Part shown: positions 50,993 through 63,768 of the stretch, one piece after another
How positions within the stretch are numbered: position 1 is the first letter of the stretch
How the letters are laid out: each line of letters opens with the position of its first letter
NCBI GenBank assembly: GCA_023079485.1
Contig: CM041083.1
Span: 151,856,552 to 151,920,551 of the forward strand
Direction of reading: 5' to 3'
DNA: 64,000 nt
Source of the DNA: Archilochus colubris
Taxonomy: Eukaryota > Chordata > Aves > Apodiformes > Trochilidae
The notes under the pieces: model-generated
What the model was told of the DNA's origin: nothing
What the model saw: only the letters and a program-made list of their open reading frames with translations
Database searches by the model: none
Position numbers and translations under genes: made by a program

Positions 50993-51481
50993 AGCTTGGA
51001 GGAACTGCTCACTGAGAGGAGCCCACACAGAAGCAGTCTGCATGAGGAGGATTGCAGACCATGGGAAGAACCCATGATGGAGCAGGAGAAAGATGGAGCA
51101 AGAGGGGGAAGGAACAATACAGATGAAGTATTATTGATTGACCACAACACTTCCTCCTCTATCCCTCTGCATCACTTAGGCTGAGGAGGCAGAACAGGAG
51201 CAAAGTTCAGACTGAGAAGAAAGGGTGAGGGCCTGAGGAGGTGTTTGTTGTTTTTTCCATGTTTTTCACCATCCTACTCCTAATTTGAAAGAAATTAAAT
51301 TAATTTTCCCCAGTTTGAGTTGGTTTTGCCTGTGACAGTAACTGGTAAGCAATCTCTCTGTCTTTACCTCAACCCACGACCTTTTTTTATCTTATTTTTC
51401 CCTGCTATTCTGGTAAGGAGGGGGAAGCAAGAGAGCAGTCTGATGGGCATCTGGCAGCCAGTCAGGATCAAGACACAACCA
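50993..51481 (+). mobile_element. 5' truncated LTR, same group as 6862-7849
   Basis: The 3' half shares with the LTR at 6862 the order polyadenylation-type signal (ATTAAA, 51294-51299), TTTTCCCCAGTTTGAG, GTGACAGTAACTGGTAAGC and CTCAACCCACGACC-type blocks. The 5' half is GGAGCAGG-rich and purine-rich, as in the other LTR, but starts abruptly. The 3' end, CAGGATCAAGACACAACC, differs from the other copy, so this is another subfamily or a worn end. I see no clean target duplication. Confidence 0.65.
51294..51299 (+). promoter_or_regulatory. LTR polyadenylation signal (ATTAAA)
   Basis: Lies just upstream of TTTTCCCCAGTTTGAG, at the same relative place as the signal at 7659-7664 in the related LTR. 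Confidence 0.5.
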
Positions 51482-51752
51482 ATGGCATTTGCTTGGATGC
51501 AAATAAGAGCTTCAATTAAAGCAGCTTTCTCCAGAATCACTTCCATTAAATTAATCTACAGTGCAAATCTGGAAAAAAAGTCCAAATGTAAAGACTGATT
51601 TAGTTCTTACACTTAAACACTCTTCATTTTACTAACCCATCCTTTTTAATAGTAATCATGCTTATTCAAAGCTGCATATAAAATATGTGCAACACAAACC
51701 AGCTTTTTCAGAAAACATTAGGATAAAAGTATTTTCTAGCAAATTGCATCTC

Positions 51753-51757
51753 ACTGC
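51753..51757 (+). repeat. Target-site duplication, left copy (actgc)
   Basis: Exact match to 52541-52545, directly abutting the TGTC start. Confidence 0.88.
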
Positions 51758-52540
51758 TGTCCTGGTTTGGGCCAGGATAAAGGTGATTTTCTGTCTTGTA
51801 CTTTTGCTTTCAGCTAAGTCTCTTGTAAGCAGTTGCACTTGCTGAAATTAACAGCAAGTTTCTCAGTGTGTGCTTCTAGGACTGATAACACTCGATGTTT
51901 ATAGTTACTGCTAGAGACTGGTATGCAGAGCCAAGGACACTGCTCAGCTCTGAGGAACATTTTACCCTCCAGAAGGAATAAAGAGGTCCCACCTGCAGCC
52001 CTCCTTTGGGGAGGAATGGACAAGATAGATGCCAGAATTGACCAAACAGAGTATTCCATCCCATATACATCATACTCAGTATTATTTTGAGGGATCACGA
52101 GGGCCAAGCCAGATTTTGCGCTTCCAGCTTCCGGCTGCCTGCCCTTCCTGTCTTTTCCTGCTTCCCTTCCTTCACCCGGCATCCTGGAAGGATTCTGTCC
52201 ATTCGTCTGTCTGTGGTCCTGATCTGTGTCAGCCCATATCTGTGTGTTCCTGCCTCCAGTTCCCAACTGCTGTTGACTCCAGGAGTCCAGCCTGGACTTT
52301 CCCAGGGCTGCCGGGGGAAAGAGAGGAGTAACGTGGTTTCCATTTTCCTGTATATTTGTATATATTTAGTAATTTTTTCCTATTTATCATTACTGTTTCA
52401 TTAAAGTTGTGTAGTTTAGTTTCCAACCCATAAGTCCCTCTGCCTTATTCTCTCTCCTTTCTTTATCAGGGAGGAGAGAGAGATTAATAGAGAGCATCTG
52501 TTACTCGGCTTAATTGCCAGGCCAGTGTTAAGCCGTGACA
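51758..52540 (+). mobile_element. Complete solo LTR, second endogenous retrovirus family
   Basis: The 783-base element starts TGTCCTGGTTTGGGCC and ends AAGCCGTGACA, with inverted termini TGTC/GACA. Perfect 5-base direct repeats (actgc) flank it at 51753-51757 and 52541-52545. It has a polyadenylation-type signal (52400-52405) and a GGGAGGAGAGAGAG block near the 3' end, followed by CGGCTTAATTGCCAGGCC. No internal retroviral genes are adjacent. The 5-base duplication fits ERVL-type elements. The family is one I recognise as frequent in bird genomes, but I cannot give a secure library name. It lies antisense to the glypican gene. Confidence 0.9.
52400..52405 (+). promoter_or_regulatory. LTR polyadenylation signal (ATTAAA)
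   Basis: ATTAAAG about 135 bases before the LTR end, after a TA-rich stretch. This is the usual place for the signal in this LTR type. Confidence 0.55.
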
Positions 52541-52545
52541 ACTGC
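52541..52545 (+). repeat. Target-site duplication, right copy (actgc)
   Basis: Exact match to 51753-51757, directly abutting the GACA end. Confidence 0.88.
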
Positions 52546-55500
52546 AAAATACATTTTGTAAAGAAACTCAACAGCAGTTCTGCTGCTGTATAAGAACAGC
52601 ACAAACCAGTATGACAACAATTTAATATCTAAACAGATACCTTTCACAATATCGGATATGTATGTATTCTGGTGGAGTTAGAAGATTCTACATGACTGAG
52701 CAAGGGCAGTCCCAAAACTTCTTAGTATAAGATTCACTGTACTGTATTAAAGCCTCATTAGATTAGTGATAGTCTTATTAGTCAACACTAATATCATCAA
52801 ATGATCTGAATAGCATATGTCCTTCTGTTATATCACTTGCATTTTGGGTCATTATCAACCTGACCTGTGAGTGCAAAATATAAAATGAATAAGGCTGTTT
52901 CTATTTTAAGCAACTAAGGTTTGTATGCATCTCTGCAAAGTTCATTTATTGTTCCACACAAGAAAAAAAGATGCAGTTCTTCATCCACAAGAAGAAAGAC
53001 TGCACAAATCCAGATCCCATTAGGGAGGTCACTTGCAAGCTGCATTTCTAAACTCATTTCCAGCTATCATACAATAAGTGTCACGGTTGCTGTTGCATAA
53101 CAATTGATTCTCTAAATGGGAAGGAAGAGCAACAACAAAATTAATCTGCAATACTGCTCCCTAAAAGAATCTGCTATTGAAAGTATTTGGAAACAAGCCA
53201 GCTGTTGAATTGGTGTTCACTCAAAATTAAGTCCATTTCCTATGCCACTTTTCTTCTCACTCCTCACAAGTCTCCACAGAACTTAGATGCTATTCAATTA
53301 AAACATGAAATTAGGCATTGACAGCTTCTCCTCACTGAAATAGACATTAAATTTAAGGATTTTGCCTCTTTCATAGCAACAAAAAGCATACATAGTCCAA
53401 AGATGTCCCAAGACATTTGAATGAAAGCTTCTCCCAAAAGAGGCAGCCATCATACATTATTCAATAAGTCACATCATAGCCATATATACAGTTTATAGGG
53501 TACTGCATCACTGCAAAAAGAGGGGATTTCTTATTCTCTGATTAAATTATAGAGGAAAGAATAAATGTTCAGCATTCACAGACTGACCCCAATGCTTCTG
53601 CAGAGCCCATCAAAGTTATTAAGAGGTTGAGTGAATCCCATTGTGACTATACCACGGCCCTGAAGCCCTCTTCAGCTCTCTTGTTTGTCTCTATTTTATA
53701 TCAATATATATATATATACTCTTTCTTTTTTTAAATTTGAATTGGGAATTAAGGGCATCAGATGCTCCTTCTAACCTCCAGAATTGCTACTACCTCCATG
53801 GAGCAGGGAGACAAAAACATTTGTTTTCTTTGAGATCTACAGCCAAAGCCTGGGGAAGTTTGAAAGGAAGTATTAAAAAATAAAATAATAAGTCATATTT
53901 AAGAGTCAAGGAGCATAAACAAGAAATTATAAACAGGAATAAATAACATCCTTTCCAAAGTTTTGCAAATAGTAATACAGATCGGATTTTCTAAAGTAAA
54001 CACCACAAAATCTGTGCCCCAGATCATACTGTTTGACATAGCTATAACTCCTACAAAATCTGGAAATTCTCTTTCACTTAATAGTGTACTTAAAAATGAG
54101 AAGATAGAACAATGTTCCTGTTTCCCTAGCAGAAGCAGTTTTTACCAGATATAGCAGCAAGCAATTTAGGTGTAAAATAGGCTTTTGTAGAGAGCATCTG
54201 CACCATAATGAACACTTGCAGTGTCACTATCCACCTAAGAAGGCAGAAAAAGCTCTCTTGTTTTCTGTACCATTGCTGTCTGCACTAAATGGATAAGAAT
54301 TTATAGTATCTCCCAGTTGCATCAATGTGTATGTTTTCTGATTGCGTACAGTGCAGTGCCTTATAAGAAACAGAAGAAGAAAAAATAGCAAAAACAAATG
54401 CTGGAGATTTTACCTTTTTTAAAACTTAACTCTTCATTTATGCTCAAATCCTGCTTTAAAAAAATACTACACCAAAATGAGAATCATTTGTCCTAAATGA
54501 ATGGGACTAGTGATGAGTGTTTAATAACTTTGGGAAAAGAGTTGGTGACAACCAAAACAAACCAGGAAAAATGTTTTGGGGGTTTTATTTAAAAATTACT
54601 GTCAGGAAGGACTATGTGTTTGATGACCTGTTCTCAATTTACCCCCTAAGCACCCCAGTTCTGTGAGATCAATTTGCTCAGTTTCATACTCAGCATCTCA
54701 CTTTTTCCCTCTCTGCCTTCCACCTGTAAATCATATGTACACTTGAGTATACATATCATTTCCAGGACATGGTCCATATCAGAATGGTCATATAGGTCTC
54801 AGAAAGACCACCTGCATATACCTTCATTATTATCAAATTAAAAGAAACAAATCTTTTCACTCTCAAGAGCTACAAAATCATCAGCCATCCTGCACTCTAA
54901 TGTTGAAGAGTATTTTTAAAGGAGGTGGTTGAAACTCAAAATATTTTCCCATCTCACTTCTAGCCAATAATGTCTTCAAAGAAATGATGCCAGTATCTTG
55001 CATGCAGTGGTAAAACTCAAGTATTTAACATCTCTTTGGCACAAGCTAGCAGTCAGAGGGAGCTCAATACAAAGTAACAAGACAGCTCACAATAAATGTG
55101 AAATAGGCTTCTCTATCAAATAGGAACATCCTAAAGTGATAAGTCACTCTACTACTCTGCTATCACACTTTGCAAAAAAAGATGGAATTTTTCCAAGAGT
55201 TTGATTTCAAAAAGGCAGTAATAATGTATTAATTAGCAAAATAAAACGATAGGAGACGACACATCAAATATGAAAGGGAGAGCCAACAAATCACTAGGGA
55301 AAAAATTAACATCAAGATCCTGGGCTGTTCTGTTCCTCTAATAGTGTTCTAACTTTGGAAGAAACTAAAAAGTGAAAAAGTGCAGTAAAAATTAAATCTA
55401 GAGCTACATTAACATTTAGGTATGCATTTGTTACATGAAAAAAAAATCCCCAAACCAGAACAAAACTTATGAAGCAGTCTTTCCTATTGCAACAAAAATA

Positions 55501-55907
55501 ATAACTAGGCAGATTTGGAGTAAACACAGCAGTTCTACCACAAGTGAAGTTGAATGGCTGTTGCATAAAATGCACTGAAATTTTACTAAGCAATTACCTC
55601 TATAGGGCAAAGTACAGAAAAAAAATCAAGAGAAACAAGCAAACAAAAACCAAAACATCAACGTGATTTGAAAGTGAGTGTCCAAAAATATGTTACACTG
55701 AGGAGTGTGTCAAACTAAGACCCTAAGTATCTGAGGCTGTTAAATGCTGTATTCTTGAGAATTCTCTCATTCCATGAGAAAGTGAACTTCAGTCATCATC
55801 CGAGTCATTAGAATGTGTAATTCATTAAATTTATAAAGCAGTTTGAACTATCTAAAAGGCATAGGGATTTTAAATATTAGATTATTGTGAATGAGGAGGG
55901 AAACAGC
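52546..55907. other. AT-rich intronic sequence
   Basis: No gene or interspersed repeat recognised. A short TA run lies at 53704-53718. Confidence 0.45.
53704..53718. repeat. Short (AT)n run
   Basis: Fifteen bases of alternating A and T. Confidence 0.75.
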
Positions 55908-56183
55908 CTCTCCTCCTTAGTGGGCTGCAATAAGATAAGAGAAATAGTTGCAGCAGGGGAGGTTTAGGCTGGATGTCAGGAAACATTTTTTCACTGAGAG
56001 GGTTTTCAGGCATTGGAATGGCCCAAGGCAATGGTGGAGTCACCATCCCTGGAGGCATTTAAAGGCATTTGGACCTTTGGTTCTTAAGGACATGGTTTAA
56101 TAGTTAGCTTATGGTGTTGATCAAAGGTTGGACTGGATGGACTTGGAGATCCCTTCTAACCTAAAATATTCTGTGAGTCTGTA
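55908..56183 (+). mobile_element. 5' truncated CR1, 3' end
   Basis: GGAGGTTTAGGCTGGATGTC, TTTTTTCACTGAGAGGG and CATTGGAATGG decode to the RHWNGLP region. CCATCCCTGGAGGCATTTAA follows. The end reads AAGGTTGGACTGGATGGAC, GATCCCTTCTAACC and ATTCTGTGAGTCTGT. The subfamily is close to the young copy at 20191 (shared GATCAAGGTTGGACT-type 3' end) but more decayed. Confidence 0.9.
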
Positions 56184-59100
56184 ACAAGTGCAAACTTGGT
56201 ATCAGTAATCTAAGGGAGGCAAGTGACACATCTTGCATATGACTGATTTTAAAACATGGTCCTTCCTACGTGCAGATGAGGACTCAGGTAATGCATTCCA
56301 TCACCATTTCCAAGATGTACTTGAAAAGCTCTTACAAAAACACATATTAATTTGCCTCTGCTGTGGCACACTGATAAAAGCTTTAAAAACACAGCTGGGA
56401 AGTTTATTTGTTAGTATGACAAATCAGTGTCAAAACAAAATCTCATCTCTAGATTTTTGTAAAACTTTTGAGCTAGCTAGATAAGCAAATACTGGCATGA
56501 CAAATCACCATACATACCACACTGTAATAATGACCAGTAGTAAAGGAAAAATTAGATTGCCAAATACATTTGCAGATTGATAAAGTTGTGGCCTCTGTTT
56601 ACTTACAGCAGGTGCCTCTGCAGATCACCAGAGGGAGATTTGGTCTACCTAATTTGTTAAAAATATACAGAATCACCTTTTACTATGGCAAGTTTTTCTA
56701 AAACTAGTAAGTCTTATTTACACCTGTAAATGTGAGCTCCATGTAATGCCTATTATTTTCAAAAGCATTATCTTTTTGAGATTGTCTTCTGAAAGACAAA
56801 ATACACTGAACTCACCAAGGTCCAAGCACCTGTAATCACAGCACCAAAATATCACGTGTACTTCATAACCTCAGTATTTGCACTTTCAGGAAGGATAAAC
56901 GAATAACGTTTTTAAATTATTGGAGAAGAAAGAAAAATAATTACCATTTCTATTGCTGCCATATGCAACTGACTTTGCTTATCATGACTGCCTATTTGAG
57001 TGATAGTTGCAGATTGCAGTACATAAGATTATATGCACTGAGCCCATTATTTGCCTACTGTGAAGATAAATTAATGAAGAAGAGTCCATCATTTAAAACT
57101 TTACAAAACACCAGTCTGTACAAGTAGGATTTTTACAAAAGAAGGTGACTTTGTAAAGCCACTTTCACCACTGACTGGTTCAGCAGAGTTCATGTTCATT
57201 CCTCTAATTGCACTTAGCTGCTGTGACACAAACCTGTGGAGTTCAGAGCAGATTAGAGCAGTCAGGGTCCAACGGAACCAACAAGTTCTATTGATTTTTG
57301 ACAAATCCATTATTTACAGAAAAAGGAAGAGGATGACTGAGTCTCTCACAAAGAAGTGCCCAGAAGCTACAGCCTGCTGAGAGGAGATACTTTCACTTAC
57401 ACAACAAGTGGTTTAAAGTTTTTAAAAAGAATAGAATCTAGAAAACAGAGCATGTTTACATACTTTAAAGTCAATTCTTCTCTTGAAGTTTTTATTCACT
57501 TGTATATCTACCTTGCAAAAGAAGAGGAGATACTAGGAGACATCTTTTCTGTATGCAGAGCAGAATGGTCTTTGATCTGTTTTCTTATATAACACATTAA
57601 AGATGACCAGAAAGGAATCTTTAACATATCTATTCTTCTTTTGCTATTTGATAGTATTTAGTCATTTGTGCAATAAATATACACAGTCTGATTTTCTTAG
57701 TGCTCACTGGACCTGCCCTTGCGTGGGCTCTCCTTTACGTTCCGAATATTGACTTCCTTCTTGCCCTAATTCTGGGATTCTTGAAGATAAGATACATTTA
57801 TTACAACTGGTGAGAAAGGGGTCATCTGCTCTGATAACAAAAAGAGAAGAAGGTTTCAGAAAACAGCGAGGCTTTGTAACAGAATTTTTCTATCCTGGAT
57901 TTACTCGGGTGAGTGGCTTTTTCTGGTATTAAATGGCAAAATGTAATCAGCATGTATTTTTCCATCTGATTTAAATTATGTATTCTAAATGAAAAACTGG
58001 TCATCCTCTTCAAATTAGTACTTTATAATTTAATAATTATCACATAATGAGATTTTTTTAAGAATCCCCTGAATGTTTCTACATGTGTACATAGGTATTA
58101 ATGTCTGTATATGCTAACTATTTCTCCTCGGAAAATGATGCATTTCTAGTTCGTGTGTTCAAATGGACAGCCTCTTGTCTCAGAAACTTCACATAAGGGT
58201 GAAATCCTTCAGATCAGACACCTAACCACAGATGTCTACAGCATTGATGCCAGCATGTGGGCAATGTGCCCAAACTCCTTTTATATTGGGCAAGACTGAA
58301 AAACCCTTCCCTTCTTCTGAAGACTTGATACTAAATCTATGTATAACAGAAGCTTAAAAAAACCACATGCATGTGTCTGATTAAAGAACTGAATTCCACC
58401 TGTGAAAAAATGGCACAGGTTACTACTGACTACATATTTTAATGATTTTCACCCTTTGTACTGTGAGAATCACCAGAAGAAAAGCTTCTGATTTTTTGTC
58501 ATGTGTTGATATTTACAAAGTAGTAGAGGCTGTTCAGAACTGCAGCCCTTGGTACCATGACAAGAAAGAAAATCAGGGTATACTCACCACTGGTACACAG
58601 AGCTCTGACTCTGGTTGACAAGGAAGAACCATATCCTACCATGACATTGTGAGACAGAAATGCTGCTTCAATATCCTGCATCTTGAAATGTTTAAAAGCT
58701 GATATGAAAAGTCATATAAACCTGAATTACAATTAATTTCCTTTCTCCTAATTCAGAGAGCAAGTGGCTATACACAAAACACAATTAAATCACAAAAATG
58801 TATTAGTTTAGCAAACAAAGATAAAATGAAGTAGAATTTTTATAAGAATAAATACACTGCCTACACAAATAGCAAATTATATTTCACCCTGTCGGTCTGT
58901 GCCCCCTTAAGGCTAAATCAAAATACAAACTTTTCCAGATTTCAGGAAATGTTAGTTCTGAAAAGCAGAACAAATATCAGTTATTTTAACTTTGCAGTGC
59001 AGTCATACTCCTTGGATAAAGTCCTGGACTCCATGTATCTCTGAAGAAGCTCCACAATCTATTGGGCTTCCCTCATTTAATCTCTCCATCATATGCATAA

Positions 59101-61044
59101 TATTCATAGTTTTCAGATCACAATGACAAAATGGTAATCTTTTGTACTTGAATCTCTAATTTATGCTCACCATCCTCCTTTCCCAAGCAGTAAAAGGTAG
59201 AGAAGAAAGCTTTTTCTGCAGTTACTTGAGCTGTTTCATCTGAGGAAAAGCAGTTGTATGCCATGTCTCTAAGGAAATTTATTTGATGCTCTCTTTATCC
59301 CCTGACCATATTCCATACTCAGAGCTGCAAGAAAGGAAATTATCCCAAAGAAAGATAACATATTTGGAGATTAGTAAGATTTACAATATGTAAATTATAT
59401 GTCCTTCTTCCCAATACCTACTCTAGTCTTTTGGGACAAGGGCATATAAACTCTCAAAATAAAATACCTTATAATGAAATTGTTCTCTTCCACTCTCTTA
59501 GATCCTCACTCAAAGGGGAACAACACATCTCCCAATCTCTAGAGGAAACCAAGACAATAAACTATACAGTTTAGATTTAATACCAAAGAAAGGCACTCCT
59601 GACGTATGAAAGACCTTGAGACTTACCCAGTAAGACTTTAAATGTTTTCTTTGCACAGTAATTTGTAGCTCTTAATTGAGTCATAGCATCTCTTTGGAGG
59701 GAACACTGTATTCATTTTCTCACACTATAGTCACCATTTTAATAAGGAAAGGGAGACAAAAGCGTGCTGATGCTGGAGGGTTACAAAAGATATTTCTTTT
59801 AAGGAGGAAAGAATAATGATTGATTTTGAGCTTCCATCTGAATGGCAGATCTGTCAAAAAACAATCCTACTGATGGAAAAGAAATTTTTCTGTGGTTTTG
59901 TTTTTGTTTTTGTTTTTCTTCTCTATTTCACTCTTTGTTGTCAGAGATTAGCTATAGTTTACAAATAGAGAAATAATAACCAAGATAATGTATCATGAAT
60001 CTAATGTTCAGTAATGTTCAAATGGCTTGCAAATTAACTTCAGAAACTATGTTAGTATTTGTGTTTAAAAGCTACCAAGATGGAAAAATGAAGTTAAAAC
60101 ACATCTTTAGATGAAACTAAATGCAATAGGCAAGGAAAAGCTGTCCAGTTTCTCCTGTTACTCATGTTTGGGGAATGAAATGGAGAAGGGGAGTGGAGAC
60201 CATATAGGTGCCAAGCTTGAATACCTTCCCTGAGGAGCCCCTCCTTTTAAGAGTGCAGATGAGAGGATACTGGATTAGATGGGTCACTGACAAGAACTGT
60301 CAGTAAAACATTGCTTATCACTGAGTCTTCAGATCAGAGTGGAAACTTGTAATTTTAACCTGAATACAGAGTTATTAGCAAAAGAATCGTTTTCAATAGA
60401 ATCACATTTTTGTCCTGCAGTTCTGGCTACCTGTGCATGCAGGTACAGTATGCAACAAAAAACCCTGTTTTTGAAAACATTAAAATACTGCAATTGTGTG
60501 CAGAACCATATTGGAATTGACTGCCTTGTAAGCCTTAAATTTAGTACCTCACATATCCATGTATCAGGTAATGAACACCAACTCTTTTAGCAAGCACACT
60601 ACTTTTTTGAAACTTTCAAGTTTTTCCTTCTGGCATCTAAACAAAAAACCTCACAGCAAGACTGCTTACAAATGAACTCAGATTTTGTAAAGAGGGAAGA
60701 AGAAAATTATGTTTTATTGTTTTTTAAGTATATACACCCAGTTAATATCCCTAAATTATACTGTTTGTTCTTCTGTTCACTTACTGCAAAGCTCACCTGT
60801 GGTACCCACAGGTACAAATGACTGAGCTGCCAGATGCTTACCTCCTATACTCATCTACCATATGCAAACCTTTTAATAAAAAAAAAAATATTAATAATTG
60901 AAGTGAGACAGAGGTCAAGCAGTTTTTTTGGTGTTGACGTGCAAGTAGCAGGAACATGAATTAACATTTAATCTTTATAGTGCAGAAAATAAATACTTTA
61001 TTAGAGTGGTCTTTAATACTATATTATGTCTTTAGATAAAAGCA
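56184..61044. other. AT-rich intronic sequence upstream of the exon's donor side
   Basis: No further exon supported. A GTTTTT repeat lies at 59895-59917. Open frames near 57100-57380 and 58499-58681 lack any recognisable family. Confidence 0.45.
59895..59917. repeat. (GTTTTT)n simple repeat
   Basis: About four units of GTTTT(T). Confidence 0.8.
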
Positions 61045-61050
61045 GCTTAC
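61045..61050 (-). other. GPC5: Splice donor of the glypican exon
   Basis: On the minus strand the exon ends in CAG and continues gtaagc, a close match to the consensus donor. The reading frame closes soon after this point, which supports the boundary. Confidence 0.75.
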
Positions 61051-61147
61051 CTGAATAACGTGTTTCAGCTTGTCAATAATTTGATTTATTACAGGATCTG
61101 TCCCCTTCACTTTTACTTCTGGATTCGAAGACTGAGCTTTGATTCCA
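61051..61147 (-). CDS. GPC5: Internal coding exon of a glypican, probably GPC5
   Basis: On the minus strand this 97-base block is open, flanked by an AG acceptor (ttggcag) and a strong donor (gtaagc). Its first base T completes a codon begun in the previous exon (Asn if that exon ends in AA), and it ends on a codon boundary. The 32 following codons include NPEVKVKG and INQIIDKLKH. From family knowledge, this matches the part of glypican-5 near its C-terminus, just before the last exon with the acidic heparan-sulfate attachment region and GPI signal. Glypicans are GPI-anchored heparan sulfate proteoglycans that modulate Hedgehog, Wnt and FGF signalling at the cell surface. GPC3 is the nearest alternative, but its corresponding segment differs more as I recall it. 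No methionine or stop is expected because the exon is internal. Glypican identity is strong; the GPC5 assignment rests on remembered similarity. Confidence 0.82.
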
Positions 61148-61154
61148 CTGCCAA
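61148..61154 (-). other. GPC5: Splice acceptor of the glypican exon
   Basis: On the minus strand ttggcag precedes the exon. The upstream polypyrimidine tract is weak (mixed T and G), so recognition probably also depends on the strong donor. The boundary is supported by where glypican similarity begins. Confidence 0.65.
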
Positions 61155-63768
61155 CCACACGATGAGTATAACTAGTTTAATACACAAATACACATACAAA
61201 AAGGGTTTAGTAAGTTATTCTATTTTCAGAGTCATCTTCCAGTTCACATTAACTCTCATGGCACCAGCATTCCACTTTAATAAGATGCATTAATTTTGTG
61301 CATATATTTTTTGCAGAAAAAAAATACAGCATAATTTAATTCAGCAAATAACTACACAAAGTTGTATTATTTATTATAGCTTTAATTTTACTACAAACTT
61401 TAAGAAGAAAATAGTAATCTACATTTCGAAGCAAGAAACAATCAGCCCAATGCACTTTGTGTGTGTGTGCAGAGTCTGTTCTCCATTTTGGTTTTGCTAA
61501 ATACAAACAACACTGCCTAAATGCATGACATTTCAGAATTGTGAAACAAATTCCAGATTCTACACACATTGTATGTTCAGAAATACACCTAGAGTTTCCT
61601 AGTTTTTTTGTTAATACACATGCAGATAGTTTATTTCTTTCAGCACAACAGCCAAATTTTTTCTGAATTATTTACCACTATGTAATATGCTACGACAAAG
61701 TAGGCCAAGATTTACTTAATAGGTGTGTAAAAAAGAAGCAACAGAAACCATATATATGTTCATTCAAGAAAGAACTGCTGTAGTAAATAGAACATTGTTT
61801 CAAATATATCAAAACTCAAAATACTGAAACTAAAATTACCCACCTATCAGAATTCTGTGGCTTATGAAGATGGAATTCTTCAACTTCCCACGTTATATGT
61901 AACACTCAAGTTATACAAGAAAAAATTAGTATCTACTTTCCCATCAGAGGTACTGTACATTATGCAAATACCTTCCATATGTTAGGTTTTGTCTGCATAC
62001 TCTACAAGAGGATAGGGCTATACATCTCTGTCTCAAAATTATTTTGCCAGCTGTTACACTGTAAGAAAAAGAAAGGAAAGAATCCTATCAGGACTGGAGT
62101 AAAGAAATGCCTAATTCCTGTCTATTAGATCTGCATATGACTACAGACAACACAGCAGATTCCAATTTTGCAGAATCTGTTTTATGAAAAACATTGCAGG
62201 TCCTCTTAGGCCTGCAGAAAACCTTCCATGTGTGCTAAAGAAGGAACACGGTTCATTAAAGCAGGGTTGCCACACAACAGGAGTATTTTATCTTTGATCT
62301 TTTTTTTCACATCACCTTAAGTGAGATGGAGGATAATTCTAAGGAAGCATACATGGACTCAGATACCATTTCTAAAATTACATTGACCACACTCACAGAT
62401 ATAAATTAACCCTGTCATGCAAAATGACAAAAGGCCCAGAGAGCACAATTTGCCTTCTACATCTACACAGAAATTAGTATCTCCTCTAGGCATTACGAGA
62501 AGATATTTTTTGGACTACAAATTCCACAAAATGCTTCAAAAGTGAACTAGATCTGAGGCTCAGCAAAATTTTCCCCAACTTTTAAGAGCCACAAGTCTTT
62601 CATCACTTAAGTCCTTCAAAGCATTTGATTTCATACAGTAAATAATGAAATTCTAGACCTTCTACATACAGCACTCTATGTGCTATTTAAGGCAAGTGTA
62701 CTCCCTTCTGCACACAATGAAGTTCACTGGAAGCAGATTTTGTATCAAATTTAAACTCAATTATGTATCAAGATCTCACAACACTGATCACTTGGGATTA
62801 GTCACAAGTTAAAGATTCCAGCTTTATTCATTCTTTGAGAAAACAGTCAGAAGTACCCAATATTTAGGACATACTGCATCAACTAATGGTAAATACTAAA
62901 AATAATAAGCCCATTCCTAAAATCCATTATGGAACCTTTTACTGATTCACCAGACATACTATTACTTGGAACAGATGTTCCTGATGGACTATCAGGACTG
63001 CAAGACTTAATGCACTTAATGCAATTCACTGGAACATGTAGTTGAAATGAGTTTTTGGAAATCACCATAGCACTGTTGAATACATTGTGTACATGAATGG
63101 TTCATATTCTTCATAAAGTGGTATTTTGGTTTATAGCAGACAGCTTTTTGTACTGTCTTGTAGTGATGGAGCAATTTGCCACCTTGTCATAATGAGGTAA
63201 AGCTTTCTATAGGGATGGGTAGAAAATCTGCAGCCTCCCAGCTAGGCTAGTGGGAATGTTTAATGCAGTTATTTGAGCAAGGTCAACAAATCTTCTGGTA
63301 GCTTCTAAGGATAAATAAAAAACAAAAAAAAAACAAACCCTGAAAACCTTCTTCAAAGTTTTCTTCAAAAACCTTCCTTTTACAATCAATTGTCTTAATC
63401 AAAACAGTTAATTCAAGATGGAATTCCTTCCTTTCCGTTTCAAGATGAACACCACTGCACTCACCAGATAGGCAACTGGTTTAACTCAGCACACTGATTT
63501 AATGCAACACAGCAATTTCTCTTCATACACGATAACAGAGAAAAAGAAAAACCAAAAACATTAAAGGTTAGGGTTATCCTTTCTATAATGCTCCCATTTT
63601 CTGTTTCACAGCATGTAAAACATTTTCACTGTCTTTCACCCAGAATTCTTCAGTTAAATAACTTTTTTCAGAAGCTTCAAACCCAACTATTACACGTTTG
63701 CTTGTGGACTGTATAACTTTGTGAAAAATAATGTCCTTTTTCTTTCATAATACAATTGATGACTCTGT

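Larger units (their letters stand above)
1..61050 (-). other. GPC5: Intron downstream of the glypican exon (inferred)
   Basis: Nothing in this stretch resembles the final glypican exon, with its acidic Asp/Glu cluster, Ser-Gly attachment sites and hydrophobic GPI tail. The whole left part of the window is therefore read as one long intron. This fits the very large introns known for GPC5. The assignment depends entirely on the exon at 61051-61147. Confidence 0.6.

Noticed and set aside
57101..57380. Overlapping 69- and 62-codon frames on opposite strands, possible exon
   Set aside because: No recognised domain, and weak splice signals with a poor polypyrimidine tract.
58499..58681. Minus-strand 60-codon frame with possible donor sites (gtagga, gtgagt), considered as an alternative exon
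   Set aside because: It has no glypican similarity and no convincing acceptor. Such donors are expected by chance in DNA this long.
62929..63045. Plus-strand 38-codon frame (starts MEPFTDSPDI) with protein-like composition
   Set aside because: It is short, has no splice sites or recognisable family, and overlaps an equally unsupported minus-strand frame.
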